Assembly (NCBI GenBank): GCA_964628195.1
Contig: CAZVPF010000037.1
Location: 1-29,669, forward strand
Length of the DNA: 29,669 nucleotides
Reading direction: 5' to 3'
From: CAZVPF01 sp964628195
GTDB lineage: Bacteria; Planctomycetota; Phycisphaerae; Sedimentisphaerales; Anaerohalosphaeraceae
Below, piece by piece: positions 22,912 to 29,669 of this stretch. A program made the translations under genes and the position numbers. Numbering within the stretch: position 1 is the stretch's first letter; the number at the start of each line of letters is the position of its first letter. The notes beneath the pieces were generated by a model that saw nothing but the letters and a program-made list of their open reading frames with translations, was not told where the DNA came from and made no database searches.

Positions 22912-25900
22912 TGAGTGATTTTGAAAGCAAATTCAGGGATTACACGGGTTCGCTAAAGATGGACCGCTCTATCTCACAGGACCACAAAAGAACCCTGCGT
23001 CAAAGGGTCATGGAACGGTATGACAGCCGGGGCAATAAATCCGGCAAAGGACTCTGGACATCGGGCAGAATCATAACAGCCGCAGCGGCGGTCATTCTCA
23101 TTGCAGCGGTCATCACAGCAGGGGTTGTTTTTACGAATCAGGATACAGACGGGCAGATTCAAATCAGCAAGGCCCCTACAGAACAGGAAAAACAAAAAGC
23201 GGTCCAAGCTCAACCTGCACCAGCTAAGCAAACCAAAGCAGTCGCAAACAGCGAATCTCAAACACCATCCGAACTTAAACTTGTAAGGCAGTGCGTATTG
23301 AATAAAGACATCGAGGGGCTTATAAAAGCACTCCAGAGTGAGAACCTCGCAGCCCGAATGCTCGCCCAGGAGGCCCTTGCCCTGTTAGGAAATACCGATA
23401 CCCTGGACAGCCTCAAAGACAAGGCAGCCAGCTGGACCGGCGATGGCGAAAATCCTTACACCGCCTCTATGATGGCACTTGCGGCAAAGGTCAGCGCACC
23501 TGCTGAGCCTAACGAGCCCGACCGGGAGCTCGAAAAAGCTGCGGCTCCCAAACCAGAGCCCAAACCCGCGGTCCACGGCCTTCATGTTTACGTCTATGAT
23601 AAAGACACAGGCCAGGCTGTATCCGGCTGTGACATCAAGACATATGAGGTTTACAACCCTGGCAAAAAACGTAATAGAAGACGAACCCTCAAGACCGACG
23701 AGCATGGATATGTGCTTGTCGACTTCAGGCAAGGGCGTGAAATTGAGTACCTGAGCATCTTTGCACAGACACCCGCTAAAGTGCCGCTTCACAGGACTTT
23801 CAGAGTTAAAGAGGCTAATGAGACACTGCCCAATGAGTTCATTTTCGAGCTCGAACCGGGAACAAAAGTAGGCGGATATATAGTGAACACCGAAAACGAA
23901 CCGATCAGCAATGCCGCTGTTATAGTTTCATATTATGGCGACCAAGAGGAAACGGGCTTACAAAAACGTGTGGATGACTACCAGGTCCTTTCAGATGAAC
24001 AAGGGTTCTGGTACTGCGATGTAATGCCCGATGACATGGACCAGTTCGGGATTATGCTGAAGCACCCGGACTACGCGGACTACACCGAAAAAATATGGGT
24101 CAACAGAACCCAAAGCTACCGTACCAACCTGCTTACCAAAGACTTTACCGACCTTACCGCGGTTTTGGTGATGGAAAACGGCATCGACCTTTCCGGTTAC
24201 GTCTACAGCGTTCACGGTTTCCCGATTAAAGACGCCCAGGTCAGCCAGTGTGAGGATCGTTACAGTGATTGCCCCAAAACCAAAACGGACAGTCACGGCA
24301 GGTTCGTATTCAAAAACTCGGAGCCCGGGCCTATGATACTTACCGTAACCGCCGACGGTCACGCACCGCAAATGGTCGATATTGACGTGTCACCCGGCAT
24401 GGAAGAGCTTCGCTTCACACTCGAAGACGGTTACACTATAAAGGGAAGGGTTGTCGACCTGGCGGGAAATCCCCTTCAGGGCGCACATGTCTGTCCGGAT
24501 GAATGGCAGAAGCGTAGAACAATCGGGACAAGGTTGTTTACCGATAGCCAGGGTTATTTCGAATGGAACCAGGCCCCAGCCGATACAGTTAAGTTTGACA
24601 TATTCAAGCAGGGCTACCAGGATGAGCGTGGTTTAGAGCTTGTCGCCTCGAACGAGGTCTACGAGATAGCCCTCGGCAGGCCGCTTGTAATAACCGGAAA
24701 TGTCATCGACGCCGAGACCAAAGAACCCATAAGCAAATTCGAGGTAATACCGGGTATCAAGTGGGACAACAGCAGAAGCCCCCACTGGGAGCGTGAACAC
24801 AATATAAAGCATTTCGCAGACGGTAATTACCGCGTTGAATTTACATACCCTTACCCGTTCAGGCTGCTGCGAGTAGAGGCAGAAGGTTACGTGCCCGCAA
24901 TTTCGCGAAAGTTCACAATGGACGATGGCGAGGTTGTCGCAAACTTCGAGCTTGAGAAAGGTACAGGCAAAGGGGCTGTAGTGTACCAGCCCAATGGAAC
25001 ACCTGCACAGGGCGCCGAAGTTTTCATTATCCGCAAAGGCAACTGGGCGAATTTTAAGAATAATGAAAAACATAATAAAAGAAATGAAGCCTATTACACC
25101 ACAAACGCCGATGGCAAGTTCATCATCCCGCCCGAACCGGAGGACTACCTTTATAAGCTTGTCGCGGTGCATGACAGCGGAATCGGGGAAATAGACAAGG
25201 AACAGTTCGAGCGGGAAAACGCGATTCGCCTCACCGAGTGGGCCAGGGTCGAGGGGCAGCTATTCGTCGGCAGCGAACCGGGCGCTAACGAAAACATACA
25301 CATCTATGACCCCCAAAGCCATAATAACAGGGACGACATCAACTGCTACTTCGGCTATGAAGTGATAACCGACGATGAAGGCAAATTTGTGGTTGAGAAA
25401 ATCCGCCCCGGTGACCTGACCTTCTTAAAGCGGACCAGGGCCTCGAACGGCAGGAGCACAGCGAACTCGTATCGCAAGGAAGTCGAGATTGATCCCGGCC
25501 AGACGGTGGAGGTAGTTTTGGGCGGAGTCGGCAGGCCGGTTATCGGCAGACTTGTTCCCCCTGCCGGAGTGACCGTAACGGCATGGCACACGGCACAGGT
25601 CAATATTTCCAGCACTGCAAATACCCAGGCTGCGCCCGATATGTCAGATCTGCCCAGACCTGCCAATATTGAAACGATGACCATAGCCGAGGTCACACAA
25701 TGGTACCAGGACTGGGCGCAAAGCGACGAAGGGCGGGAGTACCAGGAAAAAATACGGCAGAAGTACGGGAACGACTTTAACCGGAATTACAGCGCGGCTG
25801 TTGAAAATGACGGGACATTTTTCGCAGAGGGTGTTGAGGAAGGTAAATACAGAATGAATGTCAAGCTCATGGCGCTGGGTGAATATGATCAGCCGGATTA

Positions 25901-26450
25901 CAGACAAGTTTTAGGCGAAGCGACCGTAGAGTTTGATGTTCCGAAAATGCCAAACGGCTACAGAGACGACCCGCTCGATATAGGCGTCGTGCAGATAGAA
26001 AAGCAGCTCAAACTCGAACCCGGCATGCCGGTGCCTGACCTTACATTTGAATACGAAAACGGGTCCAAAAGCAGCCTTGCTCAAAAACGCGGAAAATACG
26101 TGGTCCTGGTTCATGGCAGTATTTACGGACAGCCCGGACAATCCAGCACCACGCAATTGTACAGGGACCTGCGAGACGCCTTTGCGGAAAATGAAAACCT
26201 CGAACTGGTTCATATTATGCTCACTCAAAGCAGCAACCCGCTTATGGAAATACTTATCCCGAAATACATTGAAGAAAACGGTATCGACTGGCCTATAGCG
26301 ATGATTGAGACAATGGACCATGAAGCAATGAAAAAATGGCAATACATGCGGGACAAAACCTACATTATCGACCCGCAGGGCAGGCTGGTGGTTTCCGGCC
26401 TGGAAAGACAGGAATTGTTTGACAAAGTGGCATCACTTGTGGCAAAATAG
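22911..26450 (+). CDS. large membrane-anchored protein: anti-sigma-like head, carboxypeptidase-regulatory-like repeats, cysteine-less thioredoxin-fold tail
   Basis: The 1179-residue protein has a charged cytosolic head of about 50 residues, one membrane span (about 53-74, RIITAAAAVILIAAVITAGVVF) and everything else outside. Residues 80-200 are a Gln/Pro linker and a HEAT-like helical stretch (VLNKDIEGLIKALQSENLAARMLAQEALALLG). From about 220 to 850 come at least six carboxypeptidase-regulatory-like or Ig-type beta repeats, each with a G-x-V/I-x-D/N...P-I-x-x-A pattern (near 222, 320, 427, 510, 595 and 686). The end (about 1035-1179) is a thioredoxin/AhpC-like domain starting LEPGMPVPDLTFEYENG, whose active-site loop reads HGSIYGQPGQSS with no CxxC. 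Overlap with the sigma gene suggests the head is an anti-sigma factor; no standard zinc anti-sigma motif is seen. Confidence 0.8.
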   Translation: MSDFESKFRDYTGSLKMDRSISQDHKRTLRQRVMERYDSRGNKSGKGLWTSGRIITAAAAVILIAAVITAGVVFTNQDTDGQIQISKAPTEQEKQKAVQAQPAPAKQTKAVANSESQTPSELKLVRQCVLNKDIEGLIKALQSENLAARMLAQEALALLGNTDTLDSLKDKAASWTGDGENPYTASMMALAAKVSAPAEPNEPDRELEKAAAPKPEPKPAVHGLHVYVYDKDTGQAVSGCDIKTYEVYNPGKKRNRRRTLKTDEHGYVLVDFRQGREIEYLSIFAQTPAKVPLHRTFRVKEANETLPNEFIFELEPGTKVGGYIVNTENEPISNAAVIVSYYGDQEETGLQKRVDDYQVLSDEQGFWYCDVMPDDMDQFGIMLKHPDYADYTEKIWVNRTQSYRTNLLTKDFTDLTAVLVMENGIDLSGYVYSVHGFPIKDAQVSQCEDRYSDCPKTKTDSHGRFVFKNSEPGPMILTVTADGHAPQMVDIDVSPGMEELRFTLEDGYTIKGRVVDLAGNPLQGAHVCPDEWQKRRTIGTRLFTDSQGYFEWNQAPADTVKFDIFKQGYQDERGLELVASNEVYEIALGRPLVITGNVIDAETKEPISKFEVIPGIKWDNSRSPHWEREHNIKHFADGNYRVEFTYPYPFRLLRVEAEGYVPAISRKFTMDDGEVVANFELEKGTGKGAVVYQPNGTPAQGAEVFIIRKGNWANFKNNEKHNKRNEAYYTTNADGKFIIPPEPEDYLYKLVAVHDSGIGEIDKEQFERENAIRLTEWARVEGQLFVGSEPGANENIHIYDPQSHNNRDDINCYFGYEVITDDEGKFVVEKIRPGDLTFLKRTRASNGRSTANSYRKEVEIDPGQTVEVVLGGVGRPVIGRLVPPAGVTVTAWHTAQVNISSTANTQAAPDMSDLPRPANIETMTIAEVTQWYQDWAQSDEGREYQEKIRQKYGNDFNRNYSAAVENDGTFFAEGVEEGKYRMNVKLMALGEYDQPDYRQVLGEATVEFDVPKMPNGYRDDPLDIGVVQIEKQLKLEPGMPVPDLTFEYENGSKSSLAQKRGKYVVLVHGSIYGQPGQSSTTQLYRDLRDAFAENENLELVHIMLTQSSNPLMEILIPKYIEENGIDWPIAMIETMDHEAMKKWQYMRDKTYIIDPQGRLVVSGLERQELFDKVASLVAK

Positions 26451-26497
26451 GGAATATTGGGAAAATGGTTCAATGCCACAAGGCAGGAGTGTGAAAT

Positions 26498-27130
26498 ATG
26501 AAAACCACAGGTTACCTTGTTACAGTTCTTACAGTATTGATGGTTATTTGTACGCCGACCACAGCCGAGAGGCTCGCAGTCAAAATCGAGGCCGTCGTGG
26601 TGGACTGTTCGACGGAGTCGCTTTTCGACAACCCCCAGGCCCAGCTCGACCAGGGACCAGAGGCGATAACCCTGCCCAAACTGATATGGTGCCTCGAAGC
26701 AGAGGAAACCGCCCGGATCGCAGGCGAATGTATGCTCACACTTTACAACTTCGAGCAAAGCGCCGCCGTAACTAAAGAACAAACTTCAATGCCGCTAAAG
26801 AAAAAGGTGACCGGCAAAAACGACGAATATCACATTATCGAGTATCGTGATATGATAAATGCCGTCGAGTTCGAGGCCCGAATAGTCGAAAACGACCCGC
26901 AGAGCGTCGTGATCAAGTACACATACGAACAGTCCAAGCCTGACATGTACTTCGACGAGGACCTTGATTCCTCGATATTCAATCGGCTGGAATTTCACTG
27001 GCGAAACACTGCCGCTCTCAAATATGACGTTCCCCAAATAGCGGCATCAACACAATACAACGACCGCATTTATTTCCTCGTACTATGGGCAATTCTTGAC
27101 AGCCGGCCGGAAACACCAACGCGCGAATAA
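26498..27130 (+). CDS. secreted protein of unknown function
   Basis: A signal peptide (MKTTGYLVTVLTVLMVICTPTTA) precedes about 187 mature residues. The body is mostly beta with three cysteines (in VVDCSTE, IWCLEAE and AGECMLT). The segment LPKLIWCLEAEETARIAGECMLTLYNFEQSA recalls the secretin-type pattern of a conserved P followed by A-x-I-x-x-G, but the protein is too short and lacks a pore. GGAG lies about 10 bases upstream of the ATG. It follows the large sigma-linked protein by 47 bases, so it is probably in the same transcript and may be part of the same envelope system. No specific function can be given. Confidence 0.7.
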   Translation: MKTTGYLVTVLTVLMVICTPTTAERLAVKIEAVVVDCSTESLFDNPQAQLDQGPEAITLPKLIWCLEAEETARIAGECMLTLYNFEQSAAVTKEQTSMPLKKKVTGKNDEYHIIEYRDMINAVEFEARIVENDPQSVVIKYTYEQSKPDMYFDEDLDSSIFNRLEFHWRNTAALKYDVPQIAASTQYNDRIYFLVLWAILDSRPETPTRE

Positions 27131-27223
27131 ATTATTTCCCACTGCCGATGCTGCAGGAGCTATTGCTTTTCAGGAAACTCCCAGCCATGGCAGCTTCCAT
27201 TTCATTGTGGGGTCAATTCCCTA

Positions 27224-27244
27224 ATTTGATTTAATTCATCAAAT
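27224..27244. promoter_or_regulatory. inverted repeat ATTTGAT/ATCAAAT just upstream of a promoter
   Basis: Seven-base perfect arms (27224-27230, 27238-27244) around a 7-base loop end 4 bases before the TTGACA at 27249; ATTTGA is repeated once more at 27246-27251. The position suits an activator site, or the hairpin may close the transcript from upstream (no T-run). Confidence 0.35.
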
Positions 27245-27248
27245 CGAT

Positions 27249-27276
27249 TTGACAAGGCCCGGTTCCTTTGTATTAT
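27249..27276 (+). promoter_or_regulatory. strong promoter of the candidate structured RNA
   Basis: Consensus TTGACA (27249-27254), 16 bases, TATTAT (27271-27276). The start of transcription is expected near 27283, well before any gene. Confidence 0.65.
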
Positions 27277-27282
27277 TTAAAT

Positions 27283-27492
27283 TGTTCAGGGAAAGGCTGT
27301 AAGGCAGGGAGGCAAGTAAACAAGTTAAGGGTATTTTGCTAAAGCTGTGAGTGCGCAAATATTTACAGGCCCCTGAGAAGTGTTAAACTAAAGCTTGTTT
27401 AACCTGCCTGTAACGCCGAGGCACGAAGGAGGGTGCTCGGGGGGTGATAGATATAGGGCTGAAGTTCGGGGGAACTTTGGCCCATCTTTTTA
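27283..27492 (+). ncRNA. candidate structured small RNA or regulatory leader upstream of trpR
   Basis: This 210-base stretch lies between a good promoter and a strong terminator and has no convincing reading frame. Pairings found by eye: TCAGGG/CCCTGA (27286-27291 with 27371-27376) and CTGTAA/TTACAG (27297-27302 with 27363-27368), enclosing a TATTTTGC/GCAAATA stem; GTTAAAC/GTTTAAC (27382-27388 with 27397-27403); CCGAGGCAC/GTGCTCGG (27416-27424 with 27433-27440), whose loop is GAAGGAGG; and the terminator hairpin. TTACAGGC (27363-27370) can alternatively pair with GCCTGTAA at 27406-27413 or at 27516-27523. It does not match 6S, SRP, RNase P, tmRNA, T-box or the common riboswitch consensus sequences that I know. 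It is either an independent sRNA or an attenuator for trpR-trpB. Confidence 0.5.
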
Positions 27493-27528
27493 TACCTGCC
27501 AAACCGGGTTTTCAGGCCTGTAACGCCG
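27406..27528 (+). repeat. 13-bp direct repeat GCCTGTAACGCCG, 110 bp apart
   Basis: Exact copies lie at 27406-27418 and 27516-27528, on either side of the terminator at 27456-27492. The second copy sits in its own terminator-like stem (CAGGC 27513-27517 with GCCTG 27540-27544, followed by TGTTTTTT). The element ACCTGCC is also duplicated (27402-27408 and 27494-27500). Confidence 0.65.
27456..27492 (+). terminator. rho-independent terminator (or attenuator) of the structured RNA
   Basis: GGGC-TG-AAGTTC (27456-27467) pairs with GAACTT-TG-GCCC (27472-27483) around a GGGG loop, with one TG/TG internal loop, followed by ATCTTTTTAT. Confidence 0.7.
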
Positions 27529-27554
27529 CTTCTGATAAAGCCTGTGTTTTTTCA

Positions 27555-27583
27555 TTGATTTATGGGAGAATATCAGGTAGAGT
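27555..27583 (+). promoter_or_regulatory. candidate trpR promoter
   Basis: TTGATT (27555-27560), 17 bases, TAGAGT (27578-27583); each hexamer matches four of six consensus positions. Transcription would begin inside the dyad at 27585-27604. Confidence 0.4.
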
Positions 27584-27584
27584 A

Positions 27585-27604
27585 CGTTTCTATTAACAGA
27601 AACG
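27585..27604. promoter_or_regulatory. operator-like dyad, candidate TrpR site
   Basis: CGTTTCT (27585-27591) and AGAAACG (27598-27604) are perfect 7-bp arms around ATTAAC. The dyad sits directly after a candidate -10 and ends 11 bases before the preferred trpR ATG. Against the E. coli trp operator core as I remember it, 9 of 18 positions agree, including the central TTAAC. Autorepression by TrpR is inferred. Confidence 0.5.
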
Positions 27605-27615
27605 CAGGTCAGTTT

Positions 27616-27888
27616 ATGGACGATATAGTAAAAGTATTCAGTTCGATAACAAATACAAGACAAATGAACGCCTTTTTTGACGAGATATTCACCCCTGCCG
27701 AAAGGCGGGATCTCGAACTGAGATGGCAGTCCGTAAAAATGCTGCACAAAGGCGTTACACAACGAAAAATATCCGAGCAGCTCGGCATAAGCCTTTGCAA
27801 GATAACACGGGGGTCAAAGGTTTTGCAGACGAAAAACTCGGTTAGCAGAAAGTTGCTGCAGGAAAAATTTGGAAGTGGTTCTAATTAG
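27616..27888 (+). CDS. trpR: Trp repressor family protein TrpR
   Basis: TrpR binds operators when loaded with L-tryptophan. The helix-turn-helix core aligns without gaps to the E. coli protein from IFTPAERRDLELRWQSVKMLHKGVTQRKISEQLGISLCKITRGSKVL. Residues equivalent to the tryptophan-contacting T44, R54 and R84 are kept as T26, R36 and R65, and the ITRGS recognition-helix motif is intact, which separates it from the YerC relatives. I chose the ATG at 27616 (90 residues, CAGGT upstream); an in-frame ATG at 27562 would add 18 residues over the operator-like dyad and has no ribosome site. It lies 11 bases before trpB, recalling the trpRBA order of Chlamydia. Confidence 0.85.
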   Translation: MDDIVKVFSSITNTRQMNAFFDEIFTPAERRDLELRWQSVKMLHKGVTQRKISEQLGISLCKITRGSKVLQTKNSVSRKLLQEKFGSGSN

Positions 27889-27899
27889 GAGAAGCGTTA

Positions 27900-29300
27900 A
27901 TGGACACTAAGATTTTACTTAAAGAGGCCGACATACCAAAACAATGGTACAACCTGGCGGCAGACCTTCCCTCGCCGATGCTGCCCCCGCTCGGCCCGGA
28001 CGGCAATCCCATCTCGCCGGATATGCTCGCCCCGGTTTTTCCCATGAACCTTATCGAGCAGGAAGTATCGACCGACCGCTGGATCGACATCCCGGAGGAG
28101 ATACTCGATATTCTCTACCGCTGGCGTCCGGCCCCGCTTCGCAGGGCAAGGTTCCTCGAAAAGTACCTCGACACCCCGGCGAAGATATATTACAAGGACG
28201 AATCGACCTCGCCGCCCGGCAGCCACAAGCCAAACACCGCTGTCGCCCAGGCATGGTACAACAAGCAGTTCGGCATAGAGAGACTGACTACCGAAACAGG
28301 GGCAGGCCAGTGGGGCTCGGCGCTTTCATTCGCGTGCAGCCTTGTCGGGCTCGAGTGCAAGGTCTTCATGGTCCGCATCAGCTTCGACCAGAAACCGTTC
28401 CGCAAGCTGATGATGCAGGTCTGGGGCGCAAACTGCGTCGCAAGCCCGTCCGAAGAAACCAACGCCGGCAGGAAGATTCTCGAAGAAATGCCCGACACAC
28501 CCGGAAGCCTCGGTATCGCCATCTCCGAAGCCATCGAACAGGCTGTAACCGACAAATCCGGAAAAACGCGTTATTCGCTCGGCAGCGTACTGAACCATGT
28601 AATGCTGCACCAGAGTATAATCGGCCTGGAGGCGAAAAAACAGCTCGAATATGCCGGGGTTAAAAAACCCGATGTAGTGATCGGCTGTGCAGGTGGCGGC
28701 AGCAACTTCGCAGGCCTGGCTTTCCCGTTCACACAGGACAAAATAAACGGCGAAGATATCGAGATCGTCCCCGTCGAGCCGACAGCGTGCCCGACGCTCA
28801 CAAGGGCTCCTTTCGCCTACGACTTCGGCGATACCGCTTGCACAACACCGCTTATGGCGATGTACACGCTCGGCCACGCGTTCGTGCCGCCGCCGATCCA
28901 CGCAGGCGGATTGCGTTATCACGGAATGGCCCCGCTGGTCTGCCAGTGCGTTGTAGAAGGCCTGCACACACCGCGTTCGATCGATCAGGTCGAATGCTAC
29001 GAAGCGGCCCTTACATGGGCCCGCACCGAGGGCTTTATCTGTGCCCCCGAGACCAGCCATGCCATCGCATGTGCTATTCAGGAAGCGAAAAAGGCCAAAC
29101 AACAGGGCAAAGAAAAGGTTATACTCTTCAACTATTCCGGCCATGGGCTTATGGACCTTACCGGCTACGAGGCGTTTATGACCGGCAAGCTCCAGCCTTA
29201 CGAGCTGCCCGACCAGGAACTCGAAAAGACTGAGGAAATCCTCAAAAGCTACCCAGACGCAAAGCCCAACGTAAGCGGCAAGTGGCAAAGCACAAGGTAG
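27900..29300 (+). CDS. trpB: tryptophan synthase beta chain, TrpB2 type
   Basis: The enzyme condenses L-serine with indole to make tryptophan, using PLP. Signs of the TrpB2 class are the long N-terminus (PLPPLGPDGNPISPDMLAPVFPMNLIEQE), length 466 and RPAPLRRARFLEKYL. The PLP lysine is K110 in PPGSHKPNTA, followed by ETGAGQWGSAL and the phosphate loop GCAGGGSNFAGLAFPF; the C-terminal part has PIHAGGLRYHGMAPLV, APETSHA and NYSGHGLMDL. TrpB2 enzymes generally do not need TrpA and can use free indole; no trpA or other trp gene follows. AGGAG lies 8 bases upstream of the ATG. It forms an operon with trpR and ends at a strong terminator. Confidence 0.95.
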   Translation: MDTKILLKEADIPKQWYNLAADLPSPMLPPLGPDGNPISPDMLAPVFPMNLIEQEVSTDRWIDIPEEILDILYRWRPAPLRRARFLEKYLDTPAKIYYKDESTSPPGSHKPNTAVAQAWYNKQFGIERLTTETGAGQWGSALSFACSLVGLECKVFMVRISFDQKPFRKLMMQVWGANCVASPSEETNAGRKILEEMPDTPGSLGIAISEAIEQAVTDKSGKTRYSLGSVLNHVMLHQSIIGLEAKKQLEYAGVKKPDVVIGCAGGGSNFAGLAFPFTQDKINGEDIEIVPVEPTACPTLTRAPFAYDFGDTACTTPLMAMYTLGHAFVPPPIHAGGLRYHGMAPLVCQCVVEGLHTPRSIDQVECYEAALTWARTEGFICAPETSHAIACAIQEAKKAKQQGKEKVILFNYSGHGLMDLTGYEAFMTGKLQPYELPDQELEKTEEILKSYPDAKPNVSGKWQSTR

Positions 29301-29346
29301 CAACCACCGGATATCAATTTTTGCCCGTATAAGCATGTATCTAATG

Positions 29347-29377
29347 GGGCGTCGAGGTAATACTCGATGCCCTTTTT
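29347..29377 (+). terminator. rho-independent terminator of trpR-trpB
   Basis: GGGCGTCGAG (29347-29356) pairs with CTCGATGCCC (29363-29372) over ten positions with one G-U pair and a six-base loop, followed by TTTTT. Confidence 0.9.
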
Positions 29378-29441
29378 GCATAATCTAAAGCAATTATGCC
29401 GTTTTTTAGCGTAAAAATAGCTAAAATTTTTTGATTTGCGG

Positions 29442-29470
29442 TTGATTTTACCCGATGTCATCTGTATATT
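29442..29470 (+). promoter_or_regulatory. promoter of tRNA-Tyr
   Basis: TTGATT (29442-29447), 17 bases, TATATT (29465-29470), 19 bases before the mature tRNA start. Confidence 0.6.
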
Positions 29471-29489
29471 GTAGTTCTTGTAAAAATAT

Positions 29490-29572
29490 GGGTCGGTGCC
29501 CGAGTGGCTAAAGGGGACGGGCTGTAAACCCGTTGGCGCGAGCCTTCGCTGGTTCGAATCCAGCCCGGCCCA
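29490..29572 (+). tRNA. tRNA-Tyr (GTA)
   Basis: This 83-base class II tRNA has a 7-bp acceptor stem GGGTCGG/CCGGCCC with one G-U pair, discriminator A, D arm GCCCGAGTGGCTAAAGGGG, anticodon stem ACGGG/CCCGT with loop CTGTAAA (anticodon GTA, tyrosine), a long variable arm GGC-GCGA-GCC and T arm GCTGG-TTCGAAT-CCAGC. The 3' CCA is not encoded. After it, 29573-29669 contains no feature I can support. Confidence 0.95.
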
Positions 29573-29669
29573 TTTTTACGGTTTTTGGGGTGTTATGACT
29601 GTTTCCGCAACCTGCTGCAAATTCATGATAACTTCCGTCATTGTAAGGGGTTACCTCTTGCTCCTCAAT

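Noticed and set aside
27283..27456. Tryptophan leader peptide or T-box as the control of trpR-trpB
   Set aside because: No short frame with consecutive TGG codons and no T-box core were found; AGGGTG in the 27425-27440 hairpin is not followed by ACCGCG.
27562..27615. 18-residue N-terminal extension of TrpR
   Set aside because: No ribosome site before the ATG at 27562, and the segment encodes the operator-like dyad; the Trp repressor domain is complete from 27616.
28326..29381. 351-codon open frame on the minus strand
   Set aside because: It is antisense to trpB and crosses the trpB terminator; no domain or ribosome site.
29595..29669. Open frame running off the right edge (starts MTVSATCCKF)
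   Set aside because: Only 25 codons are visible, with no domain; it may be chance sequence after the tRNA.

Overview
This window looks like a chromosomal segment of a free-living, probably anaerobic or facultative bacterium of the Planctomycetota (Phycisphaerae/Sedimentisphaerales-like). That placement is an inference. It rests on a PstA with a huge periplasmic insertion, an ECF sigma gene fused by overlap to a giant carboxypeptidase-regulatory-like/thioredoxin-fold membrane protein, a PocR-AraC regulator, a glycogen-synthase-like GT-B enzyme, a TrpR of PVC/Chlamydia flavour and many lineage-specific secreted proteins. No rRNA or other decisive marker is present. No transposase, integrase, CRISPR array or prophage gene was seen.

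Layout. 1-596: multi-pass membrane protein with YdjM-like metal-hydrolase residues. 644-1981 (minus): PocR-domain AraC regulator with a dyad over its ribosome site. 2145-6969: tight operon of a lipoprotein, DUF362 protein, TsaD (t6A tRNA modification), LarB (nickel-pincer cofactor), NnrD (NAD(P)HX repair) and a CxxC-x3-H carboxymuconolactone-decarboxylase-like protein, closed by a terminator. 7312-9099: glycogen-synthase-like glycosyltransferase. 9139-10831 (minus): umuDC translesion polymerase operon, apparently leaderless. 11056-11352: extremely acidic protein. 11578-14436: soluble four-PAS/GAF histidine kinase. 14622-16796: Tat-exported metallophosphoesterase. 17023-22242: pstS-pstC-pstA-pstB-phoU behind a candidate Pho box, with a second promoter before phoU. 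22333-27130: ECF sigma factor, its coupled 1179-residue membrane protein and a secreted protein. 27131-27615: a structured, probably non-coding RNA or leader, then an operator-like dyad. 27616-29300: trpR and trpB2, with a terminator. 29490-29572: tRNA-Tyr.

How parts work together. The phosphoesterase and Pst/PhoU genes form a phosphate-scavenging block: release of phosphate outside the cytoplasm, high-affinity import and PhoU feedback. PhoB/PhoR are not in the window. LarB and NnrD both act on nicotinamide dinucleotides and are translationally coupled. The sigma factor and the following protein, which has a short cytosolic N-terminus and one membrane span, look like a sigma/anti-sigma pair with an envelope sensor. 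TrpR keeps the residues that bind tryptophan and sits directly upstream of a TrpB2 without trpA, which suggests Trp-responsive indole salvage.

The least explained sequence is non-coding. The 27.2-27.6 kb region has a good promoter, several nested hairpins, a strong terminator and a 13-nt sequence repeated 110 bp apart, so that one segment has mutually exclusive pairing partners. A second is the phoU-sigma gap, spanned by a 13-bp perfect inverted repeat whose right arm contains the sigma start codon.
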